From Saprospiraceae bacterium (GTDB lineage: Bacteria > Bacteroidota > Bacteroidia > Chitinophagales > Saprospiraceae): 64,000 bases of DNA. The stretch lies in assembly GCA_016718505.1 (NCBI GenBank), contig JADKDE010000002.1, positions 558,001 through 622,000 of the forward strand, given 5' to 3'. The position numbers were made by a program, and so were the translations under genes. The notes below the pieces were generated by a model that was not told the origin of the DNA, searched no databases, and saw only the letters and a list, made by a program, of their open reading frames with translations. Positions 1 through 10,104 of this stretch are shown in pieces. Within the stretch, counting starts at the first letter, position 1; each line of letters starts with the position of its first letter.

Positions 1-2
1 TC

Positions 3-2162
3 GATGATATCCTCCGTGTCTTGAATATCGAAGATTACGTGCTTGGGATAGAGCAGATTTTACAATTAAGGAGCCAACTGAAAATAGTCCAGCAGCTCAT
101 TTCTTACTTTAATCCAGATAGGCAGCTTGTTTATCCAAACCTTTTTAAGCATATCCAATCAATCATATATAATGATGGATTGGTTAGGACCATGGATGCC
201 ATCATCAATCCTCTCGGGGAGATTAGGTCTGACGCGTCGCTAGCGCTGATAACGATAAGGAAAGTCATCAATGGAAAGCTGGGCGAAATCGATCGTGAAT
301 TCAAAAAAATCCTCACAAATCTAAGGCAACTCGGTGTGCTCACAGACTCTGGTGAATCCATTCGAAATGGCCGCAAGGTTGTCACAGTTTTCGCTGAGCA
401 TAAACGGCAAATTCCAGGTATCATCCACGATGAGTCGGCTACGGGAAAAACGGTCTATATCGAGCCCAATGCCATGATAAGCCTGCATAACGAGTATTTT
501 GAAGCGCTCCAAGAAGAAAAAAGAGAGATTTATAAAATACTAAAACTTTTGTGCCAACAGCTCAGACCATATGTGGAGCATTTTCATATGTATGGCCAAT
601 TGTTGCTTCGCCTAGACCTGATTCTAGCCAAAGGAAAGTTTGGTCTAGATATACAAGGAGAAATGCCCAATATCCTCGATCAGCCTCATATTGATATTCG
701 TCAAGGGATACATCCCTTGCTGCTATTGAAATTCCGAGGGAAAAAGCAAAAAGTCGAACCATTCGATATGCGGTTGGACAAATACAAAATATTGCTCATC
801 AGTGGGCCTAATGCAGGAGGGAAGTCGATTACACTTAAGTCGGTAGGATTGCTACAGATGATGGTGCAAGCGGGACTTTTGGTCCCAGTAAAGCCTTATT
901 CTGAATTCGGGATTTTTCACCAATTTTTCTCTGATATCGGAGATCACCAGTCACTTGAAGAGGATCTGAGTACTTACTCATCGCACCTTAAAGCCATGCA
1001 TTATTTTATACATAATGCGGACGAAAGGACTTTGATTTTATTGGATGAATTCGGAACGGGTACAGAACCCAAAGTCGGTGGAGCCATCGCCGAAGGTGTG
1101 TTAAAAATGCTGATTCATCTCGATGCTTTTGCAGTAATCACGACCCATTATGCCAATCTTAAACTTTTCGCTTATCACTCCCAATCAATGATAAACGGTG
1201 CTATGGATTTTGACAAGGAGACGTTAAGTCCAACTTATCGCCTGCGGATTGGAAAGCCAGGATCTTCCTATGCTTTCGAAATTGCTCAAAAAGTGGGTCT
1301 GCCGTCGGCCATCATTGATTATGCACGTCATCGAATTGGGGCAAATGAACACGCGGTGGACGAGCTTTTGGTCGATTTGCAACGTGAAAAACAGGAGATT
1401 GAAGAAAAACTCAACGAAATTTCAGAAAAACAAAAATTATTGGACCGTCTCATTAAAAATTACGAGAGTGCGCATTATGATTTTGAAATAAAGCGAAAAA
1501 AACTAAAGCTAGAAGCTAAGGAACTCGCCATTTCTAAGACGGATGCCGAAGAAAAGGCCGTTGAGAGCATTCTCAAATCCATAAGAAAAGAGAAAAACGA
1601 AGCCATGGTTCATCAAAAAATGGTAGAACTAAAGGCTAAAAAAATAGCCTTATTAAAGGAAACCGACTCCATCATTGAAGATGTACACAATACGGAGAAA
1701 TCCTCAAATGTTCTGAATAAACCAGTCGAACAAGGTGATTTTGTCAGAATTAGGGCGACGGGTGCCACAGGAGAGGTTGATTCTGTGCAGAAAGATACGG
1801 CTATCGTGATTGTAGGGCAGATGCGGATGCGATTTAAACTGCGAGATATAATTCCCATCAGCGAACCTGTCGCAGTGCAGTCTTTCAAAAGCGTGCATTT
1901 TGATCGGATCGATGCCTCAGCCAAGTCTGAAATTAAAATCGATATTAGGGGCATGCGAAAGGAAGAGGCCATTTTTGCGCTACAGACTTTTTTTGATAAG
2001 GCGTTGATGGCGGATCACCATGAGTTGTCCGTTCTTCATGGGAAGGGTGATGGCGTTTTGCGGCTGATTGTCAAGGAGGTCGCTCGCCAATATGATGGCG
2101 CAAAGGTCAGACATCCAGAAGAGGATCAAGGCGGCCAAGGGATTTCTTTGGTTATTTTGTAG
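3..2162 (+). CDS. mutS2: Endonuclease MutS2, 5'-truncated by the window edge
   Basis: This is a MutS-family ATPase with a C-terminal Smr nuclease domain. MutS2 acts on branched DNA to suppress recombination and, in some bacteria, on collided ribosomes. The frame is open to the first bases of the window, so the true start lies upstream; the TTG at 21 is only an internal codon. Walker A (GPNAGGKS) is at 804-827 and Walker B (LILLDEFGTG) near 1033-1062. A charged, coiled-coil-like stretch follows at about 1370-1690. The Smr domain occupies about 1935-2160, with DIRG and HGKGDGVLR motifs. About 720 residues are visible against a family norm near 780-800, so only the N-terminus is missing. The domain order separates it from mismatch-repair MutS. 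Confidence 0.95.
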   Translation, partial: DDILRVLNIEDYVLGIEQILQLRSQLKIVQQLISYFNPDRQLVYPNLFKHIQSIIYNDGLVRTMDAIINPLGEIRSDASLALITIRKVINGKLGEIDREFKKILTNLRQLGVLTDSGESIRNGRKVVTVFAEHKRQIPGIIHDESATGKTVYIEPNAMISLHNEYFEALQEEKREIYKILKLLCQQLRPYVEHFHMYGQLLLRLDLILAKGKFGLDIQGEMPNILDQPHIDIRQGIHPLLLLKFRGKKQKVEPFDMRLDKYKILLISGPNAGGKSITLKSVGLLQMMVQAGLLVPVKPYSEFGIFHQFFSDIGDHQSLEEDLSTYSSHLKAMHYFIHNADERTLILLDEFGTGTEPKVGGAIAEGVLKMLIHLDAFAVITTHYANLKLFAYHSQSMINGAMDFDKETLSPTYRLRIGKPGSSYAFEIAQKVGLPSAIIDYARHRIGANEHAVDELLVDLQREKQEIEEKLNEISEKQKLLDRLIKNYESAHYDFEIKRKKLKLEAKELAISKTDAEEKAVESILKSIRKEKNEAMVHQKMVELKAKKIALLKETDSIIEDVHNTEKSSNVLNKPVEQGDFVRIRATGATGEVDSVQKDTAIVIVGQMRMRFKLRDIIPISEPVAVQSFKSVHFDRIDASAKSEIKIDIRGMRKEEAIFALQTFFDKALMADHHELSVLHGKGDGVLRLIVKEVARQYDGAKVRHPEEDQGGQGISLVIL

Positions 2163-2458
2163 CAGTTTTTGGGCGTCCCCCTCCATTCTCCCATAGGTCC
2201 GAGTATAGGGTTGCGTGTTGGAAGGGTATCGTCTCGTCGTTCGAAGGACTTAGACCAGACTTTAGTTAACTGTTAGTATCCACGAGGTAGCTGCCCACTC
2301 CTCTAACTCTAAAAACGAAACTACTTTTTGCAGTAATCTCAAATTCGAGACGAGAATTTAAAGGCAGCTATCTCCGTGGATGTAATATTAGCTTGAGTCT
2401 TTTCCCTTTTTCATTTTGCTCCCAAGTTTTGAAACATAATAGAATTTGATTCTTACTT
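2163..2458. other. Intergenic region with long imperfect inverted repeat
   Basis: This space lies between convergent mutS2 and a secreted-protein gene. Positions 2279-2295 and 2363-2380 form an imperfect inverted repeat of 17-18 nt, with one mismatch and one bulge, around a 67-nt spacer. Directly after mutS2, at about 2168-2183, the sequence TTTTTGGGCGTCCCCC resembles the first block of the dispersed element found elsewhere in the window, but the rest matches poorly. It may be a degenerate copy. No coding potential is evident. Confidence 0.4.
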
Positions 2459-3889
2459 TCAATTAATTTTAACAAATTTTGCTGGTAAATAATATTTCCC
2501 TTTTTCATCCCTTATGGATAAAATATATTGTCCACTTGGAATAGACGAAAAATTCAAAATTATTTTTGATCCTAGCACTTGACTTTCTCCCTCTGAAATT
2601 TGTCGACCTACACAATTGAAGAGCTTGTAATCCAAATTTTGATTATCACTTACAAATCCTGATACATTGAGAACGCCTGTGGTGGGGCTAGGATACAGCA
2701 ATAACTGATCTAGACTAGTTTGTGCTATTTGAATTGTATTCGTTAAATTGCCAAGAGAATCAAGTACAATAAGTCCTGCGTTGTATCTATAGAATTGCTT
2801 TAAATTAAAAAACTGGCCACATAGTGCTAAACTTCCATTATCAAATATTATCATATTTGAAACAATAAAAGTAGTATCAACACTAAATTTAATATCTTTT
2901 TTCCATAAAATATTTAAATTAGTGTCTAATTTTATAATTTCAATTGACGGTACTCTATTTGGACCTGGCCGATAAAGATTTGTAATGGCATAAATACCCC
3001 CATCCGTTACTGAAAGACAATTTTGTGATGGAAGAAAGTGACCTTGATCTGTCAAATCACCCAAATAATATGATTTTTCATAGCTTCTTTGGGCATTAAA
3101 TTTTAGTAAACGTGGCAGTCTATTTGTACTTGGGATCTCATTAAGAACAGAATGAGGAATACTTAAAGCATAAAATGATCCATTAAAATTCATATAATTA
3201 CCTGGAGTATAAAGTACAAATTCGGACTGATCTATTGGATCGGATGTTACTATATTGAATTTTGTGTCGAGTTCAACGTCTTGGTTGAAATTATTCACAA
3301 TGAATGTGGATCCTACTCCTTGTGTGATGTCCATCACATCGCCGATAAACTTCTTAGAGCCTATCAGTTGAAAACTCGTATCTAAAAGAGTGAAAACAGG
3401 ATCTCCATGTTCAGAAATACCATTATAAAAGGTTGAATGCACTACATAGAATTTTTTGAACTTTCTTATTCGAAGATTGGCGATTTCATGTTTTTTATAA
3501 AATGAGTCTATTAATGTAAATTTTCTTTTATCATATTTATAAATATAGGTAAAAGATGGTGTTATCGAAAGCGGATCATCCTTATTAATTTCTTGAAATA
3601 AGTAGATAATAGAACTATCTACTCCAACTGGAGTATAAAAATTAAAATTTGGCTTTGGAGAACCAATTGAATCTACACCATACAATTCTCCACTCAAAGA
3701 AAGCTTTCTGATATAAATTTTTTCATTATTAAACATCAAACCAATTTGATATACAAAAATTGTATCTTCAGTTTTGTAAGTATAACTTGAAACTCCATCA
3801 GGCAGATATTTTTCATGATACATAAACGTTTGACCAAAACATTGTATATAACCCATAATAAAGGTAGAATAAATAAAAAAACGAATCAT
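2459..3889 (-). CDS. Secreted protein with type A T9SS sorting domain
   Basis: A 476-residue protein of unknown function. It starts with a signal peptide (about residues 1-19, ending near YIQCFGQ). The middle has no catalytic motif I recognise. The last ~80 residues look like a Por secretion-system C-terminal domain: LLLYPSPTTGVLNVSG, then VGRQISEG, then SIPSGQYILSI and a lysine near the end. Such domains direct export through the type IX system and are removed at the surface. The body has repeated short beta-like stretches, which might suit a propeller, but no fold can be assigned by eye. The start codon lies inside a 55-bp tandem duplication. It is the first of three minus-strand exported-protein genes. 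Confidence 0.75.
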   Translation of the reverse strand: MIRFFIYSTFIMGYIQCFGQTFMYHEKYLPDGVSSYTYKTEDTIFVYQIGLMFNNEKIYIRKLSLSGELYGVDSIGSPKPNFNFYTPVGVDSSIIYLFQEINKDDPLSITPSFTYIYKYDKRKFTLIDSFYKKHEIANLRIRKFKKFYVVHSTFYNGISEHGDPVFTLLDTSFQLIGSKKFIGDVMDITQGVGSTFIVNNFNQDVELDTKFNIVTSDPIDQSEFVLYTPGNYMNFNGSFYALSIPHSVLNEIPSTNRLPRLLKFNAQRSYEKSYYLGDLTDQGHFLPSQNCLSVTDGGIYAITNLYRPGPNRVPSIEIIKLDTNLNILWKKDIKFSVDTTFIVSNMIIFDNGSLALCGQFFNLKQFYRYNAGLIVLDSLGNLTNTIQIAQTSLDQLLLYPSPTTGVLNVSGFVSDNQNLDYKLFNCVGRQISEGESQVLGSKIILNFSSIPSGQYILSIRDEKGKYYLPAKFVKIN

Positions 3890-3985
3890 ATCTTCAAATA
3901 ATTTTTAGAAAAAAATGTTAACCAATTTAAAAAAAACGAATCATATCTTCAAATAATTTTTAGAAAAAAATGTTAACCAATTTAA
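3876..3985. repeat. 55-bp tandem direct duplication covering a start codon
   Basis: Two adjacent, near-perfect 55-bp copies are present, offset by exactly 55 (for example CGAATCATATC at 3882 and at 3937). The copy nearer the gene carries the ATG used by the downstream minus-strand gene (3887-3889). The other carries an identical ATG at 3942-3944 that reads only M-I-R-F-F before a stop. The duplication therefore doubles the translation initiation region. Confidence 0.9.
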
Positions 3986-3988
3986 AAA

Positions 3989-5023
3989 TTAAGGATATAG
4001 TTCAAATTTATATTCTGGATTTGTAGTTGGTCTATAAATTGGGTATCCAAAGAAAATTTCCCTCGCTTTGTGGAATATTTGAAGTCGATTTTGGAACCAT
4101 GAAGTACCCCAGTCCATTTCAATAAATGCGAATATTTTATTCGTACCTCTATAATTTCTAACCTTTTCTATGATAATATCTAAAAAATTGAGATATTTAG
4201 TCATAGTTGGTAAATCAATGCACCAATCTGGATTAAAATTTGGAAGTAAAACTGATTTGTAATAAAAATAATAATCATCATTATTATCTAGAATTTCATC
4301 ATTTTCATTCCGAAGATTGATGGGTTGATATGGGTCAACTTGCCATTCTGATTCCAAATTATAAAAAAATGAAAAGGTGGAAACTTGTCCAACAGATCTA
4401 TTTTTGGCGACCTCTAATTCAAGAAATCCGTTCCAGTCTTCCCTACCACCACAAGGAATATCGTCAAAAAATGCGCGGTGTGATCCCGTCAATATATGAG
4501 GCAACCCTGGAACAGCATAACCGTCAGGCAATTTTCGACCAAATCCATAATTAACATAAAGCCAATTTACTCCATTTTGGTCCCTAATTTCTACATCTAC
4601 AAAAAGAACATTCTTATTTGCATTTTCGCCTTCCATTTGTTGGAAATAACCTTTGACTTTGCTAAAAATGAACTGGAAAGCCGACAGACCTTCAGAAGAT
4701 AGCACGACTCCATTATTCAAAGATATAGGAGTAGAGTCCTTTCTGAATTCAATTTTATCATAAGCAAAATCAGCTTTGCAATAGTCGTGGTTGAATAGCA
4801 ATTCTAAATCTAACTTTAAATCTGCTTTGGAGACAGGCTCCCATCCTCGCTGTTCTATTTCGGAAGAATGAATCCACGTCTTAAATTTTGCAATTCGTCC
4901 TTGAATTTGCTCTAAAGTCATCCTTTCTTTATTGTTGTTTTCAATTTCAACTTCTTTTTTACAAGCAAAAAAAGTTAAGATTCCTGCAAAGGCAAAAATA
5001 ATAAATAATTTAAAATACTTCAT
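3989..5023 (-). CDS. Lipoprotein of unknown function
   Basis: I do not recognise this family. The open frame extends to 5056, but the ATG at 5023 is preferred because it begins a lipoprotein signal: MKYFKLFIIFAF, a hydrophobic core, then the lipobox TFFAC followed by KKE. That gives 344 residues. The mature part is acidic and aromatic-rich, with no repeats, membrane segments or recognised catalytic motifs. It is predicted to be anchored to a membrane, probably the outer one. A structured intergenic stretch lies upstream at 5230-5291. Confidence 0.6.
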   Translation of the reverse strand: MKYFKLFIIFAFAGILTFFACKKEVEIENNNKERMTLEQIQGRIAKFKTWIHSSEIEQRGWEPVSKADLKLDLELLFNHDYCKADFAYDKIEFRKDSTPISLNNGVVLSSEGLSAFQFIFSKVKGYFQQMEGENANKNVLFVDVEIRDQNGVNWLYVNYGFGRKLPDGYAVPGLPHILTGSHRAFFDDIPCGGREDWNGFLELEVAKNRSVGQVSTFSFFYNLESEWQVDPYQPINLRNENDEILDNNDDYYFYYKSVLLPNFNPDWCIDLPTMTKYLNFLDIIIEKVRNYRGTNKIFAFIEMDWGTSWFQNRLQIFHKAREIFFGYPIYRPTTNPEYKFELYP

Positions 5024-5229
5024 TGTTGGTAAATTAATGGCTATTATAAAATCCAAGAATAGCCACTTCTTGAAAGTTTGTTTGGTCCTACCTTGCTGTT
5101 TTAGGAAAGCTGTCGGAATTAATTCAACCTATCAACTTGTTTTAATTTCAAATTCCACATCTTCGTTACCTATTTTACTATCAAAGATGCTTAATGTTTC
5201 TTAAGTAATACGAGTCAACTAAATAATAG

Positions 5230-5291
5230 ATGAACCAAACCACTCCCCGTACTAAGCATTTATGAGGTTTTACCTTTTATGCTTGGTTCAT
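5230..5291. other. Nested stem-loop in a ~330-bp intergenic space
   Basis: Three nested complementary pairs are visible: ATGAACCAA (5230-5238) with TTGGTTCAT (5283-5291), AAGCAT (5254-5259) with ATGCTT (5279-5284), and AGGT (5265-5268) with ACCT (5272-5275). The outer and middle arms overlap by two bases, so they may be alternatives. It sits 3' of the large minus-strand PKD gene and 5' of the lipoprotein gene, so it could be a processing, termination or regulatory structure. There is no long T run typical of an intrinsic terminator. The rest of 5024-5351 shows nothing else. Confidence 0.4.
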
Positions 5292-5351
5292 TTCTATTGC
5301 ATTAAGTAGTATTCTTCATTGTATTTTTTAAATGGATATTCTATGTTTTTA

Positions 5352-8300
5352 TCATTTTACCAATGTGATGGTTCCCGCTGCTTTCTCCCGATGATTGTCC
5401 AGCCAAAGTATTTCGCAGGTATAAACGTAAGCGCCTGGAAGACATTCTCGTCCATTTAGTTTTCCATCCCAGCCTTTTTCGCCGTTTGTTTTCAGGTGTT
5501 TTCCTTCCCATAATAAATTACCCCATCTATCCAAAATGTTCAAAGAGATGATATCAGCGATGGCATCATTTCCAAAAACAGTAAAGAAGTCATTTTGACC
5601 ATCTTTATTAGGTGAGAAAACATTTGGAATGTAATAATCGCAATTATATACTTGAAAGGCATCAAAAACAGTCATTGTGTCAAAACAAATGTCTAGGTAA
5701 TTTGCTACTAATGAAACCTTATGAAACCCTTTCCCAAACTCCTGGACTGGGTTCATTTCGGTGGATACAGCTCCATTGTCGAATGTCCACAAATAGCCGT
5801 TGGCATTTTCAGAATTATTTGTAAATTCGATGACCAAAGGCGCACATCCACCATCTTGATTAACCGAAAAATCAGCAATGGGTCCTGGTGTGAGGCTGAT
5901 ATCTTTGGAGATGCTATTGAAGCATAATGTTGGATAAGAAATGGCTGTAAGTTTTACTCTATTTGTTAAATTTGGACCAGTGAAAGTATGTTGTCCGTGA
6001 TAATTGACAGTATCTAAGCTTCCATCTCCATATTCCCAAATGTATCTAGCATTTTCGTTATTGCTTACATTGGTAAGGTTGAAGCCATTCTCTACACATA
6101 GTATATCAGGTATCTCAAAGTTTACATGTGGAAGGGATTGGGTTTTGACTTCGTGGACGATGCTGTCATAACCACAATGATTGAAAACCTTTAGCTTGAT
6201 TTTATATATTTTCTCGCCCTCAGCAAAGCTTGGATAGGCATTTTGACCTACAGCAGTCTGCCCATTCCCAAAATCCCAAACCGAGTTCTGAGGGATTGGA
6301 ACAGATTCATTGGTTAGATTGACGATCTCGTTAGGACAAATCAATGTTTTGTTTAGGCTGAAAAATGCATGAATATCTGGCGGCGAAACAGCTATTTCGC
6401 GAGTTATACTCGATTGCCCACACTCATTTTGAACCCTGAGTAAAATGTTATAAATCCGAGTTGTGTCTTTGGCCAGAAAGGTAACAGGAATGTAAATTTT
6501 ACAATCATACACTAGACTATCATTACCAAAATCCCAATTGCAACCATCGACATTGCCTGTAGATTGATTGATAAATGTTAAGGTCAATGGAGAACAGCCA
6601 GTCTCAACCCCATCTATCCCTATTTTAGCTTTAGGGAATGGCAATACGCTAACCCAAGATGTCTTAACTTCATCTTTACAAATATTGTAGGCTTTGAAAG
6701 TAATTTTATACCGCTGAACTGTGTCTGAATTATTATAGAAACTCAATGTTGAATTCATCGAATAAGTTGGAAATACCCATGGGGACTGACCTTCAATATT
6801 CCACTCATAGGATACACTCGACATCATGGGAGATAATGGGTTCATGGCAACTTCTAAAGGAGCACAACCTTGATCTTTATTTAATTTGAACCCATCATTT
6901 ATAGGAAGCTGGAGCACCGTCGTTTTCAAGGACAAAGAATCTTTGCAGGTTCCATTTGTAGCGACTGTTTTTACATTTACGTCGCCTGCTGGCATGTTAA
7001 CGAAAGGTGGAGGCGAGACAAGGTTGTCATTAAGAAACCAACTTAAGTCGGAATTTGTACTTACACTTAGGTCAACCGTTGCCCCTTCGCAATAAACTGG
7101 CAATAAAGTAAAATAAACATCTGGATCGACTTTAGTAACTTTTATGGTAGCTGTATCTTTGCAACCATCGCTGTTTTGAACCAAATAATCAAAATATGAG
7201 ATAGAATCTTGTAAACCATTGACGATCAATGAATCATTAACCAAGCAAGAAAGACAATTTTTTGCAACCCAATTCCCACCAGAGGGTGTCCCTGTCAATA
7301 ACTTATTTTGATCTGTGTTACAGAGTTTTATATCTGCTGCGGCTGCATTAATTACACTGGTTCGAACCCTAATGCTATCAGAATTAGCACAAGATCCGCT
7401 TCCTAATTTATATTTCAACAAAAAAAATCCTTCATCCTTGGGATTAAAATAAAATTTGTTGGATTGGCTGGTCACATTGGTTCCAGTCCACGTGCCCCCA
7501 TTGGGGAATGCATTTAATTCGAACAGTCCAATGCTGCTGCAAATAATTTGATCCATGGCAATATTCTGTATGCTGATATCGGCAATTCCAGATACCACGA
7601 ATGTGTCAATTTTTACCGTTTCGCCGCAAATATTTGTCCCCGATGCACGCACTATATGGGTGCCTTGGCTTAAGGTAAGGGGAAAGTTTGTCACCGTTAG
7701 ATTATTGACTTGGTAAGTGAGATTTGGATTTAAAGGTGAAGGGGTGTAGTTGATGATTTGACACGTATCAGGACTTGGAATGAAGGGAAATCTTAAAGTG
7801 TCGATGACAGTGATATTCGTAAAAGCCTCTTGATAACAGGTTCCAGACCCCCTCGAGTATTTCAATCTATAAGAACCTGCTATGGTAGGAATAAAGCTTG
7901 ATCCACCCGAAATCCAAGTAGATCCGCTCCAAGTGCCTCCAGCTGGTTCTGCAGTTAGTGTTAGTCTAGGACTCCCCTTGCAAAGGGAAATATTGGCAGA
8001 TGGCGACAAAATAGAAATAGGGGTATTATCGGCAACTGCGAATGTATCACTGATCGAACTCACTCCGCAAGCATTGGAGACATTGGCTGCCACATGATAT
8101 GCGCCCTCAGGTAATGTGATGGGAAAACTAGTATAAGCCGTGCCATTGTTATAATAGGTAGTTCCGTTTGAATACGGATTTGGCGTATAGTTTAGGGTAA
8201 CGCATCCATCTGCTTGTGCCTGTAAGCTGGCTGAGGTAGGAGTCACGACATTAACGGTAATATTCTTTGCGCTTGGAATCATGCATGAATTGTCAACCGT

Positions 8301-9184
8301 TAGCTTTATTACATATTTCCCTGGTGCGGTAAATTCAAGTCTGGTTTGAGCAGAGTTCACTCCCCAACGCCAGTTATAACCACTGCCAGGACTTAAGACC
8401 TTCCATTCAAAATTGCTGGCTCCAGGTGAGGCTCCTGCGTTCAATCTGATGGTAGCAGAAGACCCAACCAAGCATAACTCATTAAGATCTGTACCCGTAA
8501 CTACCAGACCACTGTCGGGCACTCCTTCGGCTGTTGTAGGGCCCACGACAGTGAGTGTTCTAGTGGTTGACCTAGTCCCACAAAAATTAGAAGCTGACAT
8601 GGTCACGGTATATGTCCCCGGCGTATTGAAAACTGGCCTGATTGGTGAAGTATTATATACTTGACCTGTGCTGAGAGTGAATGAAACATCCTTATTTGTC
8701 TCACAGATACCTGCTCCAATATTGAAAGCCAACCCTTTGCAAAGGACGCTATTGGTAATGACAATACTGCCTGGATTGGGTGGGTTTCTGAAAAATATAT
8801 CAAATGCATTATTGGTAGGCAAATCGTCATTTGGCGTCCTGTATGTCTTTAATTTTATCGTTACTTCTTTTTCATAATCACAGTCGGATGCTGACTTTCT
8901 TAGAACATAGGTGTGGGTAATTGATGTACCCGCTGACGGTAGGATTATTTCATTGCCAGGCCCCTCACCCCAATTGATTTCATAGTGGTCGATCGGATCC
9001 ATGAATCCATTGTTATTGATCGTGGCTACGATGGTAAAACTCGTGTCTTTGAGCGTTTGATCAATACAAAAATACTGTGTACCTCCTACAATGGCGATGG
9101 TTGGTGTAGCACTGGCCCCCAATAATTTACTTGTGCTTAATAAAAAAGTACAAGGAAAAAATAAATTGATTTCGCTAGGTTCAT
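5352..9184 (-). CDS. Large PKD-domain surface protein with CHU_C (type B T9SS) terminus; frameshift in signal peptide
   Basis: A protein of about 1277 residues, probably a surface adhesin or matrix protein. It has many immunoglobulin/PKD-like units, with motifs such as WDFGNDS, WDFGNGQTA, WEYGDGS and NGYLWTFDNG. The C-terminal ~90 residues (YYIPNVFSPNKDGQNDFF, then LDRWGNLLWEG, GWDGKLNGRE, GAYVYTCEILW) match the gliding-motility-associated CHU_C sorting domain. In the uninterrupted frame the only early start is a TTG at 9224 with no proper signal peptide. An ATG at 9184 in another frame encodes MNLAKSIYFFLVLF, and adding one A to the A6 run at 9142-9147 fuses it to LLSTSKLLGASATP, a good signal peptide. 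I infer a one-base indel there. Confidence 0.8.
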
Positions 9185-9249
9185 AATTGGTTTTTATGCA
9201 TTTTTTATATAGACGTAAAAGCAATTAAATTTCCATAAATTAATATTTT

Positions 9250-9450
9250 TTGATATATAAATTTGAAGGAGTGGACCAAAGAGATTTTGAGTGGGGAGAT
9301 ATTGAAATATGCGATTATTATTACTTGAAGGAGGTTTTTTTTAGGTCATTTTTGATCCGAAATTCTGTAAAAAGTAAAATGAATGAGGCTCGGCAACTCG
9401 GTGAATTTGAATGGTATTCTTTTTTTATGGCTATGAATTGGCCAAATTAA
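9250..9450 (+). CDS. Small hypothetical ORF, doubtful
   Basis: A 66-codon frame starting at TTG that overlaps the 3' end of the convergent DUF1697 gene by 20 bp. The product is acidic and aromatic-rich (FEWGDIEICDYYYLK) and matches no family I know. It has no signal peptide and no clear promoter. It could be a gene remnant or chance. It is listed because it fills the gap between two divergently placed genes. Confidence 0.2.
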   Translation: MIYKFEGVDQRDFEWGDIEICDYYYLKEVFFRSFLIRNSVKSKMNEARQLGEFEWYSFFMAMNWPN

Positions 9451-9973
9451 TTAGCTTTTCTAGAGTCTTCCAATTCCTTGTGGTTGCGCATAAATTGAAT
9501 TTTGATTCCCAAAAATTATTGGTCAGCTTGGTTTGTCCATAGCCCCTTGGACAGTAGAGATAAATGGCGTTTTCTAACAAAATGAATTCATCGGGTAAGT
9601 ACTTCGATACATTAATCTTCCCCAAGATTTCAATACTAGGAACAGCTTCTAATATTGTAAGATGCCAAAAAGATTTATCCTTGGTTGGATCGTTTCGAAA
9701 AGGATTATTATCAACCAGTAAAATTAGAGACTCGGTGCTCAATACCAACACGGGCACTTCGTATCCGAATTCTTTTTTTATGACTTCTTGAATTCTTTTT
9801 GCTTGTTTTTTTTCATCAAAATCATTGGTATCGAAAAGGATATTGCCGCTCTGTATATAGGTTTCGACGCTCTGGAAACCCTCGGATTCCATAACGGTGC
9901 GAAGGGTCTCCATCTTGATCAGATTTTTTCCATTGACATTAATACCCCTTAAAAGCGCAATAAATTTCTGCAT
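9431..9973 (-). CDS. DUF1697 family protein
   Basis: A 180-residue cytosolic protein of the DUF1697 family, whose biochemical role is unknown. The diagnostic N-terminus is FIALLRGINVNGKN, followed by a GFQSVETYIQSGNILF block. It is full length for the family and begins at an ATG. It stands alone, and nothing in the context suggests a function. Confidence 0.85.
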   Translation of the reverse strand: MQKFIALLRGINVNGKNLIKMETLRTVMESEGFQSVETYIQSGNILFDTNDFDEKKQAKRIQEVIKKEFGYEVPVLVLSTESLILLVDNNPFRNDPTKDKSFWHLTILEAVPSIEILGKINVSKYLPDEFILLENAIYLYCPRGYGQTKLTNNFWESKFNLCATTRNWKTLEKLINLANS

Positions 9974-10034
9974 TTTCTATAAAATTTGTACAAATATAAT
10001 GTGAATGTTAAAATGATAGGACCATTAAAGCGAA

Positions 10035-10066
10035 TTGTTATAAATAGCAACACTGGTGTATCTTTG
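10035..10066 (+). promoter_or_regulatory. Bacteroidota-type promoter for prfC
   Basis: TTG at 10035-10037 and TATCTTTG at 10059-10066, separated by 21 nt, fit the -33/-7 (TAnnTTTG) consensus of the Bacteroidota primary sigma factor. The box lies 38 nt upstream of the prfC ATG. Confidence 0.6.
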
Positions 10067-10104
10067 CATTTTTTTTAACTTTTAAAGACGCGCTAATTAT
10101 CAGC

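Noticed and set aside
9142..9147. Phase variation as a firm explanation for the A6 tract
   Set aside because: Similar one-base homopolymer events occur in unrelated housekeeping-type genes in the window, so sequence error is at least as likely.
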